Origin: Bacteroidales bacterium
GTDB lineage: Bacteria > Bacteroidota > Bacteroidia > Bacteroidales > UBA932
Assembly: GCA_017651225.1 (NCBI GenBank)
Contig: JAGCDF010000026.1
Coordinates: forward strand, 1-33,042
Direction of reading: 5' to 3'
DNA: 33,042 bases
The notes below the pieces were generated by a model. The model saw only the letters and a list, made by a program, of their open reading frames with translations. It did not search any database and had not been told where the DNA came from. Within the stretch, counting starts at the first letter, position 1; every line of letters begins with the position of its first letter. This document shows positions 11,226 to 18,946 of this stretch, piece after piece. The position numbers and the translations under genes are program-made.

Positions 11226-12551
11226 TTATACCGGTTCGGTGACGAGGAGGACGGGGGAGCTGTCGGCGAGGCGGCAGCCGAAGATGTGGACGTCGCCGCC
11301 GGACGCGACGCCGAGCCGCTTCTGGAGCTCTGCGCTGCCCAGCGGCAGGTTGCGGGCGGTGACGTCGGCGTGCGGGTAGCGCTGCTTCAGCGCCTTGAAC
11401 GCCGCGGCGCCCAGCGGCAGCACCTCCGCGATGCGCCAGGCCTTGAAGAATCGGCTGCCGGGGGCGCTGGGGGCTGTTTCCGCCCCTGGCGACGGGAAAA
11501 ACGGGTTGCCGGGGGCGCTGGGGGCTGTTTCCGCCCCTGGCAGGAGATAAAGGTGGGTGGAGGGGGCGAGTTTCTGGAGACCCCAGCGGGCGCAGGGGAG
11601 ACGGAAGGCGCCGGCCTTCAGCAGCGCCGGGCAGGGCTCCAGCAGCACGTCGCCCGGCCGGACCTCCGCCGCGAAACGGACCTCCGCCGCCCGCTCCTCG
11701 GCCATCCGGAAACGCAAAATATCCCCACCGGCTGCCTGGCCGGACAAGCGGACAACGAGGATGTCGGGTTCGGGGGAGGAGTTGTCCCGGAGGAGCAGAC
11801 AGAGGAGTTCTTTGACCTCGCCGTCGCACTCCACCACATGGATCTCGCGCAGCGCGGGCCCGAAGCGCTCGGCGAGCATCGCCAGGTCGGCCATCGGCGA
11901 GAGCTTGACCAGCACCGCCGGCGCCTTCCGGAGTAACATCGGGAGCAGCGTCAGGATGTCCGGGGTGCAGTCCTCCAGCAGGAAGACCTTACGCCCGGCG
12001 GCGTCGCGGCGCGCCGGATCGGCGTAGATCAGGTCCGCTTCCGGCAGCTCGGTCTGCGGCGTCACGGTCTCGCAGCGCACGTCGATATTTCCAGCGCCCA
12101 GGCGCTGGAAATTCCGCCCCGCCGCCGCGGCCAACTCCTCGTTCCGCTCGAAGTACACCACCCGCTCCGCCACCTGGCTCAGCGCCCAGCTGTCCACACC
12201 CAGCCCGCCGGTCAGGTCCAAAATCGTCGCCAGCGGCACGGAAGCGGGAACTGCCCCCGGAAACCGTGCCACCCTCGGCATCGTAAGAGGGAGGGGCCCA
12301 TCGTCAGATGGGAGGGGTCCGGCGCAGCCGGACGTTTCAGGGGGCAGTTGCCCGCTCCGTGCCGCAGCAGCCACCTGCCCGGCGACAAGTGCTTTGTAGC
12401 GGGCGGTGGCGGAGGATGAACATTGTTCGAGGGAGAGGGCGGAGGGGATTTCGATGCCGTCCACGGCGGACCAGGCGGGCAGCTTCCGCGCCACTTTCTG
12501 CGCCCGCTCGCTGTCCAGCCCGGCCATTATGTCCGCAAAACTCCGTTTCAT
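11226..12551 (-). CDS. Class I SAM methyltransferase with THUMP-like domain
   Basis: A 441-residue protein of a family typical of Bacteroidetes. Its N-terminal signature (RKLPAWSAVDGIEIPSALSLEQCSSSATARYKA, residues 22-54) precedes a Rossmann methyltransferase with SAM motif I LDLTGGLGVD (111-120), the acidic YFERNEEL, and DLIYADPARRD, which resembles the nucleic-acid methyltransferase DPPY/DPAR site. The C-terminus (about 365-441) is the THUMP-like part. The substrate is unknown, probably RNA. Two stretches look foreign: residues about 66-104 (encoded by the structured element 12244-12355) and about 338-365 (a tandem GAETAPSAPG repeat encoded at 11457-11541). Both sit between recognisable blocks, so the core may still fold. 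The start at 12551 fits the family. Confidence 0.85.
   Translation of the reverse strand: MKRSFADIMAGLDSERAQKVARKLPAWSAVDGIEIPSALSLEQCSSSATARYKALVAGQVAAAARSGQLPPETSGCAGPLPSDDGPLPLTMPRVARFPGAVPASVPLATILDLTGGLGVDSWALSQVAERVVYFERNEELAAAAGRNFQRLGAGNIDVRCETVTPQTELPEADLIYADPARRDAAGRKVFLLEDCTPDILTLLPMLLRKAPAVLVKLSPMADLAMLAERFGPALREIHVVECDGEVKELLCLLLRDNSSPEPDILVVRLSGQAAGGDILRFRMAEERAAEVRFAAEVRPGDVLLEPCPALLKAGAFRLPCARWGLQKLAPSTHLYLLPGAETAPSAPGNPFFPSPGAETAPSAPGSRFFKAWRIAEVLPLGAAAFKALKQRYPHADVTARNLPLGSAELQKRLGVASGGDVHIFGCRLADSSPVLLVTEPV
11457..11541 (-). repeat. Two 34-base palindromic repeats, 51-base period, in frame in methyltransferase
   Basis: Copies at 11457-11490 and 11508-11541 are identical, start to end, with a 17-base spacer. 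Each contains GGGGC/GCCCC arms around ggaaaca on the sense strand and wider GCC/GGC ends. They encode GAETAPSAPG twice, adding about 28 residues between the block APSTHLYLL and GSRFFKAW. Confidence 0.8.
12244..12355 (-). repeat. 112-base structured palindromic element, in frame in methyltransferase
   Basis: An outer inverted repeat (12244-12264 with 12334-12355) pairs at 20 of 21 positions with one bulged base. Inside it are two perfect hairpins, CCCATC/GATGGG (12297-12302 with 12307-12312) and GTCCGGC/GCCGGAC (12317-12323 with 12327-12333), and a weaker one, CCCTC/GAGGG (12272-12276 with 12287-12291). It encodes the Pro-rich stretch 66-104 of the methyltransferase. Its shape is MITE-like, but no target duplication was confirmed. 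Confidence 0.75.
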
Positions 12552-12556
12552 CCCTG

Positions 12557-12564
12557 CAAAAATA
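12557..12564 (-). promoter_or_regulatory. -7 box of the methyltransferase gene
   Basis: Minus-strand TATTTTTG fits TAnnTTTG but lies only five bases before the ATG. Initiation here would give an almost leaderless mRNA. No -33 element at the right distance was seen. Confidence 0.35.
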
Positions 12565-12585
12565 ACACTTTCGCCAAAAAATTAG

Positions 12586-12593
12586 TATATTTG
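12586..12593 (+). promoter_or_regulatory. -7 box pointing into the hairpin array
   Basis: TATATTTG is a perfect TAnnTTTG match on the plus strand, 30 bases before the first array unit. Transcription from here would cross the four hairpins and reach phosphoglucomutase about 310 bases on. No other good plus-strand box was found closer to that gene. A minus-strand match (TATCTTTG, 12877-12884) faces it from the far side. Confidence 0.4.
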
Positions 12594-12623
12594 ACCTGTT
12601 CCACCCGAACCGCAGCCGGGCCG

Positions 12624-12805
12624 GTACACGAAAACCGCCAGATTTGTGTACGGATGGCTGAAAATCCGGGGTCCGTCCACAAATACACCCCTTTTTGTGT
12701 ACGGCCGACGGAAAAACCGGGGCTTCGTCCTCAAAAACACCCCGATTTGAGGACAAACAGTGGAAAAATGGACTTTTGTCCTCAAAAATGCCCTGTTTTG
12801 AGGAC
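12624..12805. repeat. Array of four 28-base hairpins at about 51-base spacing
   Basis: Units at 12624-12651, 12675-12702, 12727-12754 and 12778-12805, each 28 bases with 8-10 bp stems and 8- to 10-base loops; spacers are 23, 24 and 23 bases. The stem sequences change in pairs: units 3 and 4 have GTCCTC/GAGGAC, while unit 1 has GTACAC/GTGTAC and unit 2 is mixed (GTCCAC/GTGTAC). The first two spacers share a core (GGCTGAAAATCCGGGG, GACGGAAAAACCGGGG), and the third has a weaker form. I do not recognise the element. Confidence 0.8.
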
Positions 12806-12908
12806 GGGTCGGGCGGACAAACGAACGGCGTAGACAAGCGGGCAAATTGGAAATAGAACGTTAGATTGATAAATAGCAAAGATAAAACAAACAAAACCAG
12901 ATAACCAC

Positions 12909-14573
12909 ATGAAAGAATTTGAACTGAGAGCACAGGCCTGGCTCGACGGCGATTTCGACCAGGAGACCAAAATCAAGATTACCCAGCTCCGCAACGAAGA
13001 CCCCGCGGGCTTCGAGGACGCCTTCTACAAGAACCTCGAATTCGGCACCGGCGGCCTGCGCGGCATCATGGGCGTGGGCACCAACCGTATGAACCGCTAC
13101 ACGGTGGGCATGGCCACCCAGGGCCTCGCGAACTACATCCTGACCCACTGCGACCAGGACGACCCGAAGGTCGTCATCTCCTACGACTCCCGCAACAACA
13201 GTAAGGAGTTCGCCCGCATCACGGCCGACGTCCTGTCCGCCAACGGCATCCACGTCTACATCTTCGACAACATCCGCCCGACGCCCGAAATGAGCTACGC
13301 GGTGCGGCTGAAGGGCGCCGTGGCCGGCGTGATGATCACCGCCTCCCACAACCCGAAAGAATACAACGGCTACAAGGTGAGCTGGTCCGACGGCGGCCAG
13401 GTGACCTCCCCGGTCGACAAGGACATCGTGGCCGAAGTGGCCAAGATCACCGACCCGTCGATGGTCAAGTTCAAGGCCGGCCTGCGCTGCGGCGAGATCG
13501 AAGCGATCGGCGCCGACGTGGACGAACAGTACCTCCGCGACCTGCTCTCCCTGAGCCTCAGCCCGGAGCTCTGCGAAAAGCACGGCGACCTCAAGATCGT
13601 CTACACCCCGCTGCACGGCTGTGGCGTGCGCATGATCCCCGAGATCCTCAAGCGCAAAGGCTTCAAGAACATCATCCACGTCCCCGACCAGGACGTCTCC
13701 GACGGCGACTTCCCGACGGTCGTCTCCCCGAACCCCGAAGAGCCCGCGGCCCTCAAGATGGCCCTCGACAAGGCTGACGAGACGGGCGCCGACCTCGTGA
13801 TGGGCTCCGACCCGGACGCCGACCGCCTCGGCATCGCCGTGCGCGATAACGACGGCAAGATGGTGCTCTTCAACGGCAACCAGACGGCCGCCATGCTGAC
13901 CTACTACATCCTCAACCGCTGGAAGGATCTGGGCAAACTCGGCGCCGGCAAGTACGTCGTCAAGACCATCGTCACCACCGAGCTCATCGCCGACATCTGC
14001 AAGGGCTTCGACGTGCCGGTGTACAACGTCCTCACGGGCTTCAAGTACATCGCCGAGGTCGTCAAGCGCGAAGAGGCGAAGGGCGGCGAATTCATCTGCG
14101 GCGGCGAAGAGAGCTACGGCTTCAACGTGGGCATGTTCGTCCGCGACAAGGACGCGCAGGTGGCCGCGATGATGGTGGCCGAGTGCGCCGCTTGGGCCAA
14201 GGAGCAGGGCCTCTCGCTCTACCAGCTGATGCAGCGCATCTACAAGGAGTTCGGCTACCGCAAGGAAGGCCTCGTGTCCGTGGTCCGCAAGGGCATCAGC
14301 GGTGCCCGCGAGATCCAGCAGATGATGGTGGACCTGCGCAGCAACCCGCCCAAGGAGCTCTGCGGCTCGCCCGTCACGAAAGTCATTGACTATCTGGAGC
14401 CTGAGAAGACCGGCCAGCCGTCCTCGAACGTGCTGCAGTTCTTCGACAAGGCCGGCGACGTCGTGTCCGTCCGTCCGTCCGGCACCGAGCCGAAGATCAA
14501 GTTCTACTTCGGCGCCAAGGGCAATGACGCGGACGAGAAGATCGCCGCGTTGAAGCACCAGTTCTGCGAGTAG
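12909..14573 (+). CDS. Phosphoglucomutase/phosphomannomutase (alpha-D-phosphohexomutase)
   Basis: A 554-residue cytosolic enzyme interconverting hexose 1- and 6-phosphates, linking glycolysis with sugar-nucleotide synthesis. All four family signatures are present: phosphoserine loop ITASHNPKEYNGYK with Ser146, metal-binding DPDADR (D301, D303, D305), sugar-binding GEESYGF (E400-S402), and phosphate-binding RPSGTEPK (522-529). The N-terminal FGTGGLRGIMGVGTNRMN also matches the long PgcA-type mutases; length is normal. It is a single gene whose stop is directly followed by the stop of the convergent nth gene. Its promoter may lie beyond the hairpin array, which would place those hairpins in the 5' leader. 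Confidence 0.95.
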   Translation: MKEFELRAQAWLDGDFDQETKIKITQLRNEDPAGFEDAFYKNLEFGTGGLRGIMGVGTNRMNRYTVGMATQGLANYILTHCDQDDPKVVISYDSRNNSKEFARITADVLSANGIHVYIFDNIRPTPEMSYAVRLKGAVAGVMITASHNPKEYNGYKVSWSDGGQVTSPVDKDIVAEVAKITDPSMVKFKAGLRCGEIEAIGADVDEQYLRDLLSLSLSPELCEKHGDLKIVYTPLHGCGVRMIPEILKRKGFKNIIHVPDQDVSDGDFPTVVSPNPEEPAALKMALDKADETGADLVMGSDPDADRLGIAVRDNDGKMVLFNGNQTAAMLTYYILNRWKDLGKLGAGKYVVKTIVTTELIADICKGFDVPVYNVLTGFKYIAEVVKREEAKGGEFICGGEESYGFNVGMFVRDKDAQVAAMMVAECAAWAKEQGLSLYQLMQRIYKEFGYRKEGLVSVVRKGISGAREIQQMMVDLRSNPPKELCGSPVTKVIDYLEPEKTGQPSSNVLQFFDKAGDVVSVRPSGTEPKIKFYFGAKGNDADEKIAALKHQFCE

Positions 14574-15199
14574 TTATTTATTGAAATCCTTGCACCATTG
14601 CGCGAGCGGACAGCTCGCGCAATTTGGTTTCAGGGCCGTGCAGACGTAGCGGCCGTGGAGGATGAGCCAGTGGTGGGCGATGGGGCGCAGCTCCGCGGGG
14701 GTGTGGCGCTCCAGGTCGAGCTCCACCGCGCGCGGCGTCGTGCCGCGGGAGAGCCCCAGCCGCCGCGCCACGCGGAAGACGTGTGTGTCGACGGCGATGA
14801 CCGGCTCGCCCCAGGTAATCGATGCGACCACGTTCGCCGTCTTGCGGCCCACGCCCGGCAGGCTCATCAGCTCGTCGACCCCTGAGGGGACCTGCCCGCC
14901 GAAGTCGGCGAGCAGCTTCTGCGCCATGCCGATCAGGTGCTTGGCCTTGCTGTTGGGGTAGGAGATGGAGCGGATCAGCTCGAAGACCTCCTCGAAAGAA
15001 GCCGCCGCGAGCGCCTCCGGCGTGGGGTAGGCGGAAAACAGTGCGGGCGTGGTCATGTTCACCCGCTTGTCCGTGCACTGGGCCGAGAGCATCACGGCCA
15101 CCAGCAGCTGGTAGGGCGAGTCGAAATGCAACTCCGACTCGGCGATGGGGACGTTGTCCCGGAAATAGCCGAGGATGGCGTCGTAGCGTTGCTTGAGCG

Positions 15200-15203
<4 letters not shown>
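14574..15203 (-). CDS. nth: Endonuclease III
   Basis: A 209-residue base-excision repair DNA glycosylase/AP lyase for oxidised pyrimidines. The helix-hairpin-helix is LMSLPGVGRKTANVV with catalytic Lys121, and Asp139 lies in VDTHVFRVARRLGL. The [4Fe-4S] cluster ligands are C188, C195, C198 and C204 with the canonical 6-2-5 spacing. Length equals the family norm. The start overlaps the stop of the FtsE-like gene by 4 bases (15200-15203), so it is probably translated from the same mRNA. Confidence 0.96.
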
Positions 15204-15886
<683 letters not shown>

Positions 15887-15916
15887 AAAGCAGGTGAAAA
15901 AGTTGGATGAACCCTA

Positions 15917-15924
15917 CAAATATA
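15917..15924 (-). promoter_or_regulatory. -7 box of the ftsE-nth operon
   Basis: Minus-strand TATATTTG is a perfect TAnnTTTG match, 30 bases before the ftsE ATG. No clear -33 element was seen. Confidence 0.5.
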
Positions 15925-15937
15925 GCGCAAAAATGAG

Positions 15938-15945
15938 TAAATTTG
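15938..15945 (+). promoter_or_regulatory. -7 box of the TPR protein gene
   Basis: TAAATTTG is a perfect TAnnTTTG match, 24 bases upstream of the ATG at 15970. It is divergent from the ftsE box 13 bases away, so the two promoters share one short control region. Confidence 0.5.
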
Positions 15946-15969
15946 TAACTTTAGAAACAGAATAAGCTT

Positions 15970-18942
15970 ATGAGGTTGAAAACACTGCTGACCACCTTGC
16001 TCGCGCTGGCGTTCTGCGCCTCCGGGCTCGCCGGCGTCCCGGACGGGGGCGTGCGCGCCTGGGAGCAGGCGATGCGGCTTTACGGAAACGGGCTCTACGA
16101 ACAGGCCCGTATCCTGTTCGAGGAGATGCCCGACGGCCCGCTGAGCGACGGCTACGAGGTGCTCTGCGCCCTGAAGATGCAGACGTCCGACAGCGACGAC
16201 CTGCTGGCGACCTACCGCCTGCGCTACCCGTCGTCGCGGCTGACCGGCGTGCTCCACTTCGAGCAGGGACGCATCCTGTTCGACCGGAAGAAGTATCAGC
16301 AGGCCGCGTCCGAGTTCTCCTTCGTGAGCTCGACGGACCTGGAGGAAGAGGAGCTCCCGGAATACATCTTCAAGTGCGGCTTCTGCGCGTTCAGCCTGGG
16401 GCAGTACGCCGAGGCGACCCGCTTCTTCACCCTGCTGGAGTCGCTCCCGCAGTCGGACTACACGGCGCCGGGCCGCTACTTCACCGGCATCATGCTCTAC
16501 GAGAACAAGGAATTCGCCCGGGCGGAGGCCAATTTCTGGCTGGCCTCGGCCGACAGCCGCTTCCAGGCGCTGACGGATTTCTACATCGTCGACTGTGAAT
16601 TCAACCAGAAGAACTACGACTTCGTGATCCGCGAGGGCTCGCGCATCTACGAATCCCTCCCGCCCGAGCGCCGCGAGCGCGTGGCGCGCGTGCTGTCGGA
16701 GTCGTACCTGATCAAGGGCGAGAAAGAGAAGGCCCGCGAATACTACGACGACCTCTCGCACGAGGACATGAACCGTAAGGATTTCTTCTACGCGGGCACG
16801 GTCCTCTACTCCGTCGACGACTACGCCGGCGCCATCGCCAATTTCCTGCAGATGGGCAGCCGGGCGGACTCGCTTGGCCAGGTGGCCAACTACCTGCTGG
16901 CCAACTCCTACCTGCGCACGCACGACCAGGTGTCGGCGATGCAGGCGTTCAACGACGCCTCGAAGGTGGATTTCGATCCGGAAATCACGGAAGACGCCGC
17001 GTTCAACTACGCGAAGCTGGCCTTCGACCTCAACAAGGACACCTCCGGCTTCGCCCGCTACATCGAGCGCTGGTCCACGAAGACGCGCGGCGACATGATC
17101 TACGGCTACATGGCCCTGGCGGCCCTGGTGGACAAGGACTACGCCGGCGCGGTGGCGGCCTACGACAACATCGACGAGCTGACGCCCGACATGCGGAACA
17201 ACTACACCAAGGCCAACTTCCTGCGCGGCGAGCAGCTGTTCGCCAGCGGCTCGTACCGCGACGCGGCCCCGTTCTTCCGGGCTACGGCCTACTACGTCCC
17301 CCGCACGGACCGCTTCAACCAGCTGTCCCGCTACTGGATGGGCGAATCCTACTACCGCTCGGGCAATTACAAGGAAGCGCAGAGCGTCTTCTCGGAGCTG
17401 CACAACGCCGCCGCGCTGGACGACCTGCCGGAGGGCCGGCTGCTGCCGTACAACGTCGGCTACAGCTACTTCAAGGCGGGCGACTACGCCGCCGCGGCCC
17501 GCTGGTTCGACAGCTACATCTCCTCGGGCGACCCGACGGCGCGCGAGGACGCGATGAACCGCCGGGCGGACTGCGACTTCGGCCGCCGCGACTACAAGGC
17601 GGCCGTCAGTTCCTACCAGAAGGTGATGACGGAATTCTTCACGCCCGACAATATCTATCCCTACTACCAGCAGGCCGTGGCCTATGGCCTCTCCGGCGAC
17701 AAACGCCGCAAGGTGTCCACGCTGCTGCATGTGGAGGACGCCACGCCCGGCGTGCCGCTCTATGAGGAGGCGCTCTACGAGCTGGGCCGCGCGCAGATGG
17801 ACCAGAAGAACAACAACGACGCGGTCCGCACCTTCACCCGGCTGCGCCACAACACCAAGGACAACACCTGGGTGGCGCGGGCGATGATTGGCCTGGGCAT
17901 GGTGTACCGCAATATGGGCGAATATGATGCCGCCCTGGAGTACAACAAGGAAGTCGTCCGCCTGATGCCGAACAGCGACTACGCCGCCGAGGCGATGGCG
18001 GCGATCGAATCCATCTACACCGCCCGGCGCCAGCCGGAGAAGTTCCTCGAGTACGTGGAGCAGAACTCCCTCGCGCAGAGCCGCAGCGACGCTGACCGCG
18101 AGAAGCTGTATTTCAATACCGCCGAGCAGCTCTACCTGGCCGGCAACCACCAGCAGGCCGCGACCACGCTGCGCAAGTACCTGGAGGAATATCCGGGCGG
18201 CGCCGACCGGCTGCTGGCGGAGTTCTACCTGGCCGAGTGCTACAACGCCCTGGGCCAGAAGGAGCAGGCCGTCGGCCACTACGCCGCCGCGACCGCGGGC
18301 GAGTCCGTCTATTCCTTCTCCGAGATGGCGCGCCTGCGCTATGCCGAACTCTCCTATGCGCTGGAGCGCTACCAGGACGCCTTCAAGGGCTACCAGGAGC
18401 TGCTCGCCACCGCGAAGATGGACGCCAACAAGCAGACCGCCCGCGTGGGCATGATGCGCGCCGCCTACCGGAGCAAGGACTACACGACGGCGATCGCCGC
18501 CGCCGACGACGTGTCCGCCCTGCGGGGCCTCTCCAACGAGCTGAAGCGCGAGGCGACCTTCGTCAAGGCGAAGTCCAGCCTGGCCACTTCGCAGCGCGAC
18601 CAGGCGATGCGCCTGTTCCGCCAGCTCGCCAATGAACCTTCGACGGCCATCGGGGCCGAATCCGAATACCTGCTGATCCAGAACCTCTACGACACCGGCA
18701 AGTTCGACGCCGTGGACGATGAGGTGTATGCCTTCTCGCAGAAGGCCGGCGACCAGTCCTACTGGCTGGCGCGCGCCTACGTGACGCTGGGCGACTCCTT
18801 CGCGGAGCGCGGGCAGTACGCCCAGGCCAAGGCCACCTTCGAGAGCATCCGGGACGGCTATGAACCCGAGAAGGGCGCTGACGACATCCTCGACAGCGTC
18901 AAGATGAGACTGGAACGTCTCGCCACCTTAATGCAAGAGTAA
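15970..18942 (+). CDS. Large exported tetratricopeptide-repeat protein
   Basis: A 990-residue protein with a signal peptide (MRLKTLLTTLLALAFCASGLAG) followed almost entirely by helical TPR-type repeats. Representative units are GLGMVYRNMGEYDAALEYNKEVVRLMPNSDYA, FYLAECYNALGQKEQAVGHYAAA and YRSGNYKEAQSVFSEL. No catalytic motif is visible, so it is probably a periplasmic scaffold or adaptor. It is followed four bases later by an outer-membrane beta-barrel gene, a pairing I associate with Bacteroidetes. Its job is probably tied to that barrel, for example in envelope assembly or substrate delivery, but this is inference. Codon use is like its neighbours. Confidence 0.85.
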   Translation: MRLKTLLTTLLALAFCASGLAGVPDGGVRAWEQAMRLYGNGLYEQARILFEEMPDGPLSDGYEVLCALKMQTSDSDDLLATYRLRYPSSRLTGVLHFEQGRILFDRKKYQQAASEFSFVSSTDLEEEELPEYIFKCGFCAFSLGQYAEATRFFTLLESLPQSDYTAPGRYFTGIMLYENKEFARAEANFWLASADSRFQALTDFYIVDCEFNQKNYDFVIREGSRIYESLPPERRERVARVLSESYLIKGEKEKAREYYDDLSHEDMNRKDFFYAGTVLYSVDDYAGAIANFLQMGSRADSLGQVANYLLANSYLRTHDQVSAMQAFNDASKVDFDPEITEDAAFNYAKLAFDLNKDTSGFARYIERWSTKTRGDMIYGYMALAALVDKDYAGAVAAYDNIDELTPDMRNNYTKANFLRGEQLFASGSYRDAAPFFRATAYYVPRTDRFNQLSRYWMGESYYRSGNYKEAQSVFSELHNAAALDDLPEGRLLPYNVGYSYFKAGDYAAAARWFDSYISSGDPTAREDAMNRRADCDFGRRDYKAAVSSYQKVMTEFFTPDNIYPYYQQAVAYGLSGDKRRKVSTLLHVEDATPGVPLYEEALYELGRAQMDQKNNNDAVRTFTRLRHNTKDNTWVARAMIGLGMVYRNMGEYDAALEYNKEVVRLMPNSDYAAEAMAAIESIYTARRQPEKFLEYVEQNSLAQSRSDADREKLYFNTAEQLYLAGNHQQAATTLRKYLEEYPGGADRLLAEFYLAECYNALGQKEQAVGHYAAATAGESVYSFSEMARLRYAELSYALERYQDAFKGYQELLATAKMDANKQTARVGMMRAAYRSKDYTTAIAAADDVSALRGLSNELKREATFVKAKSSLATSQRDQAMRLFRQLANEPSTAIGAESEYLLIQNLYDTGKFDAVDDEVYAFSQKAGDQSYWLARAYVTLGDSFAERGQYAQAKATFESIRDGYEPEKGADDILDSVKMRLERLATLMQE

Positions 18943-18946
18943 GCGT

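Larger units (their letters stand above)
12552..12908. other. 357-base intergenic region without a convincing gene
   Basis: This gap between the divergent methyltransferase and phosphoglucomutase genes holds promoter-like boxes at both ends and the four-hairpin array at 12624-12805. Open frames cross it on both strands, but they translate the 51-base repeat as a 17-residue repeat in either direction, which is expected from the period and is not evidence of a protein. Confidence 0.7.

Noticed and set aside
12624-12805. CRISPR array
   Set aside because: Repeat and spacer sizes look right at first sight, but the repeats diverge strongly between units, the spacers resemble each other, and no cas gene is present.
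12582-12845. 87-residue leftward protein with FLRTK-type repeats
   Set aside because: Its 17-residue repeat follows from the 51-base DNA repeat, equally open frames exist on the other strand, and nothing marks a start.
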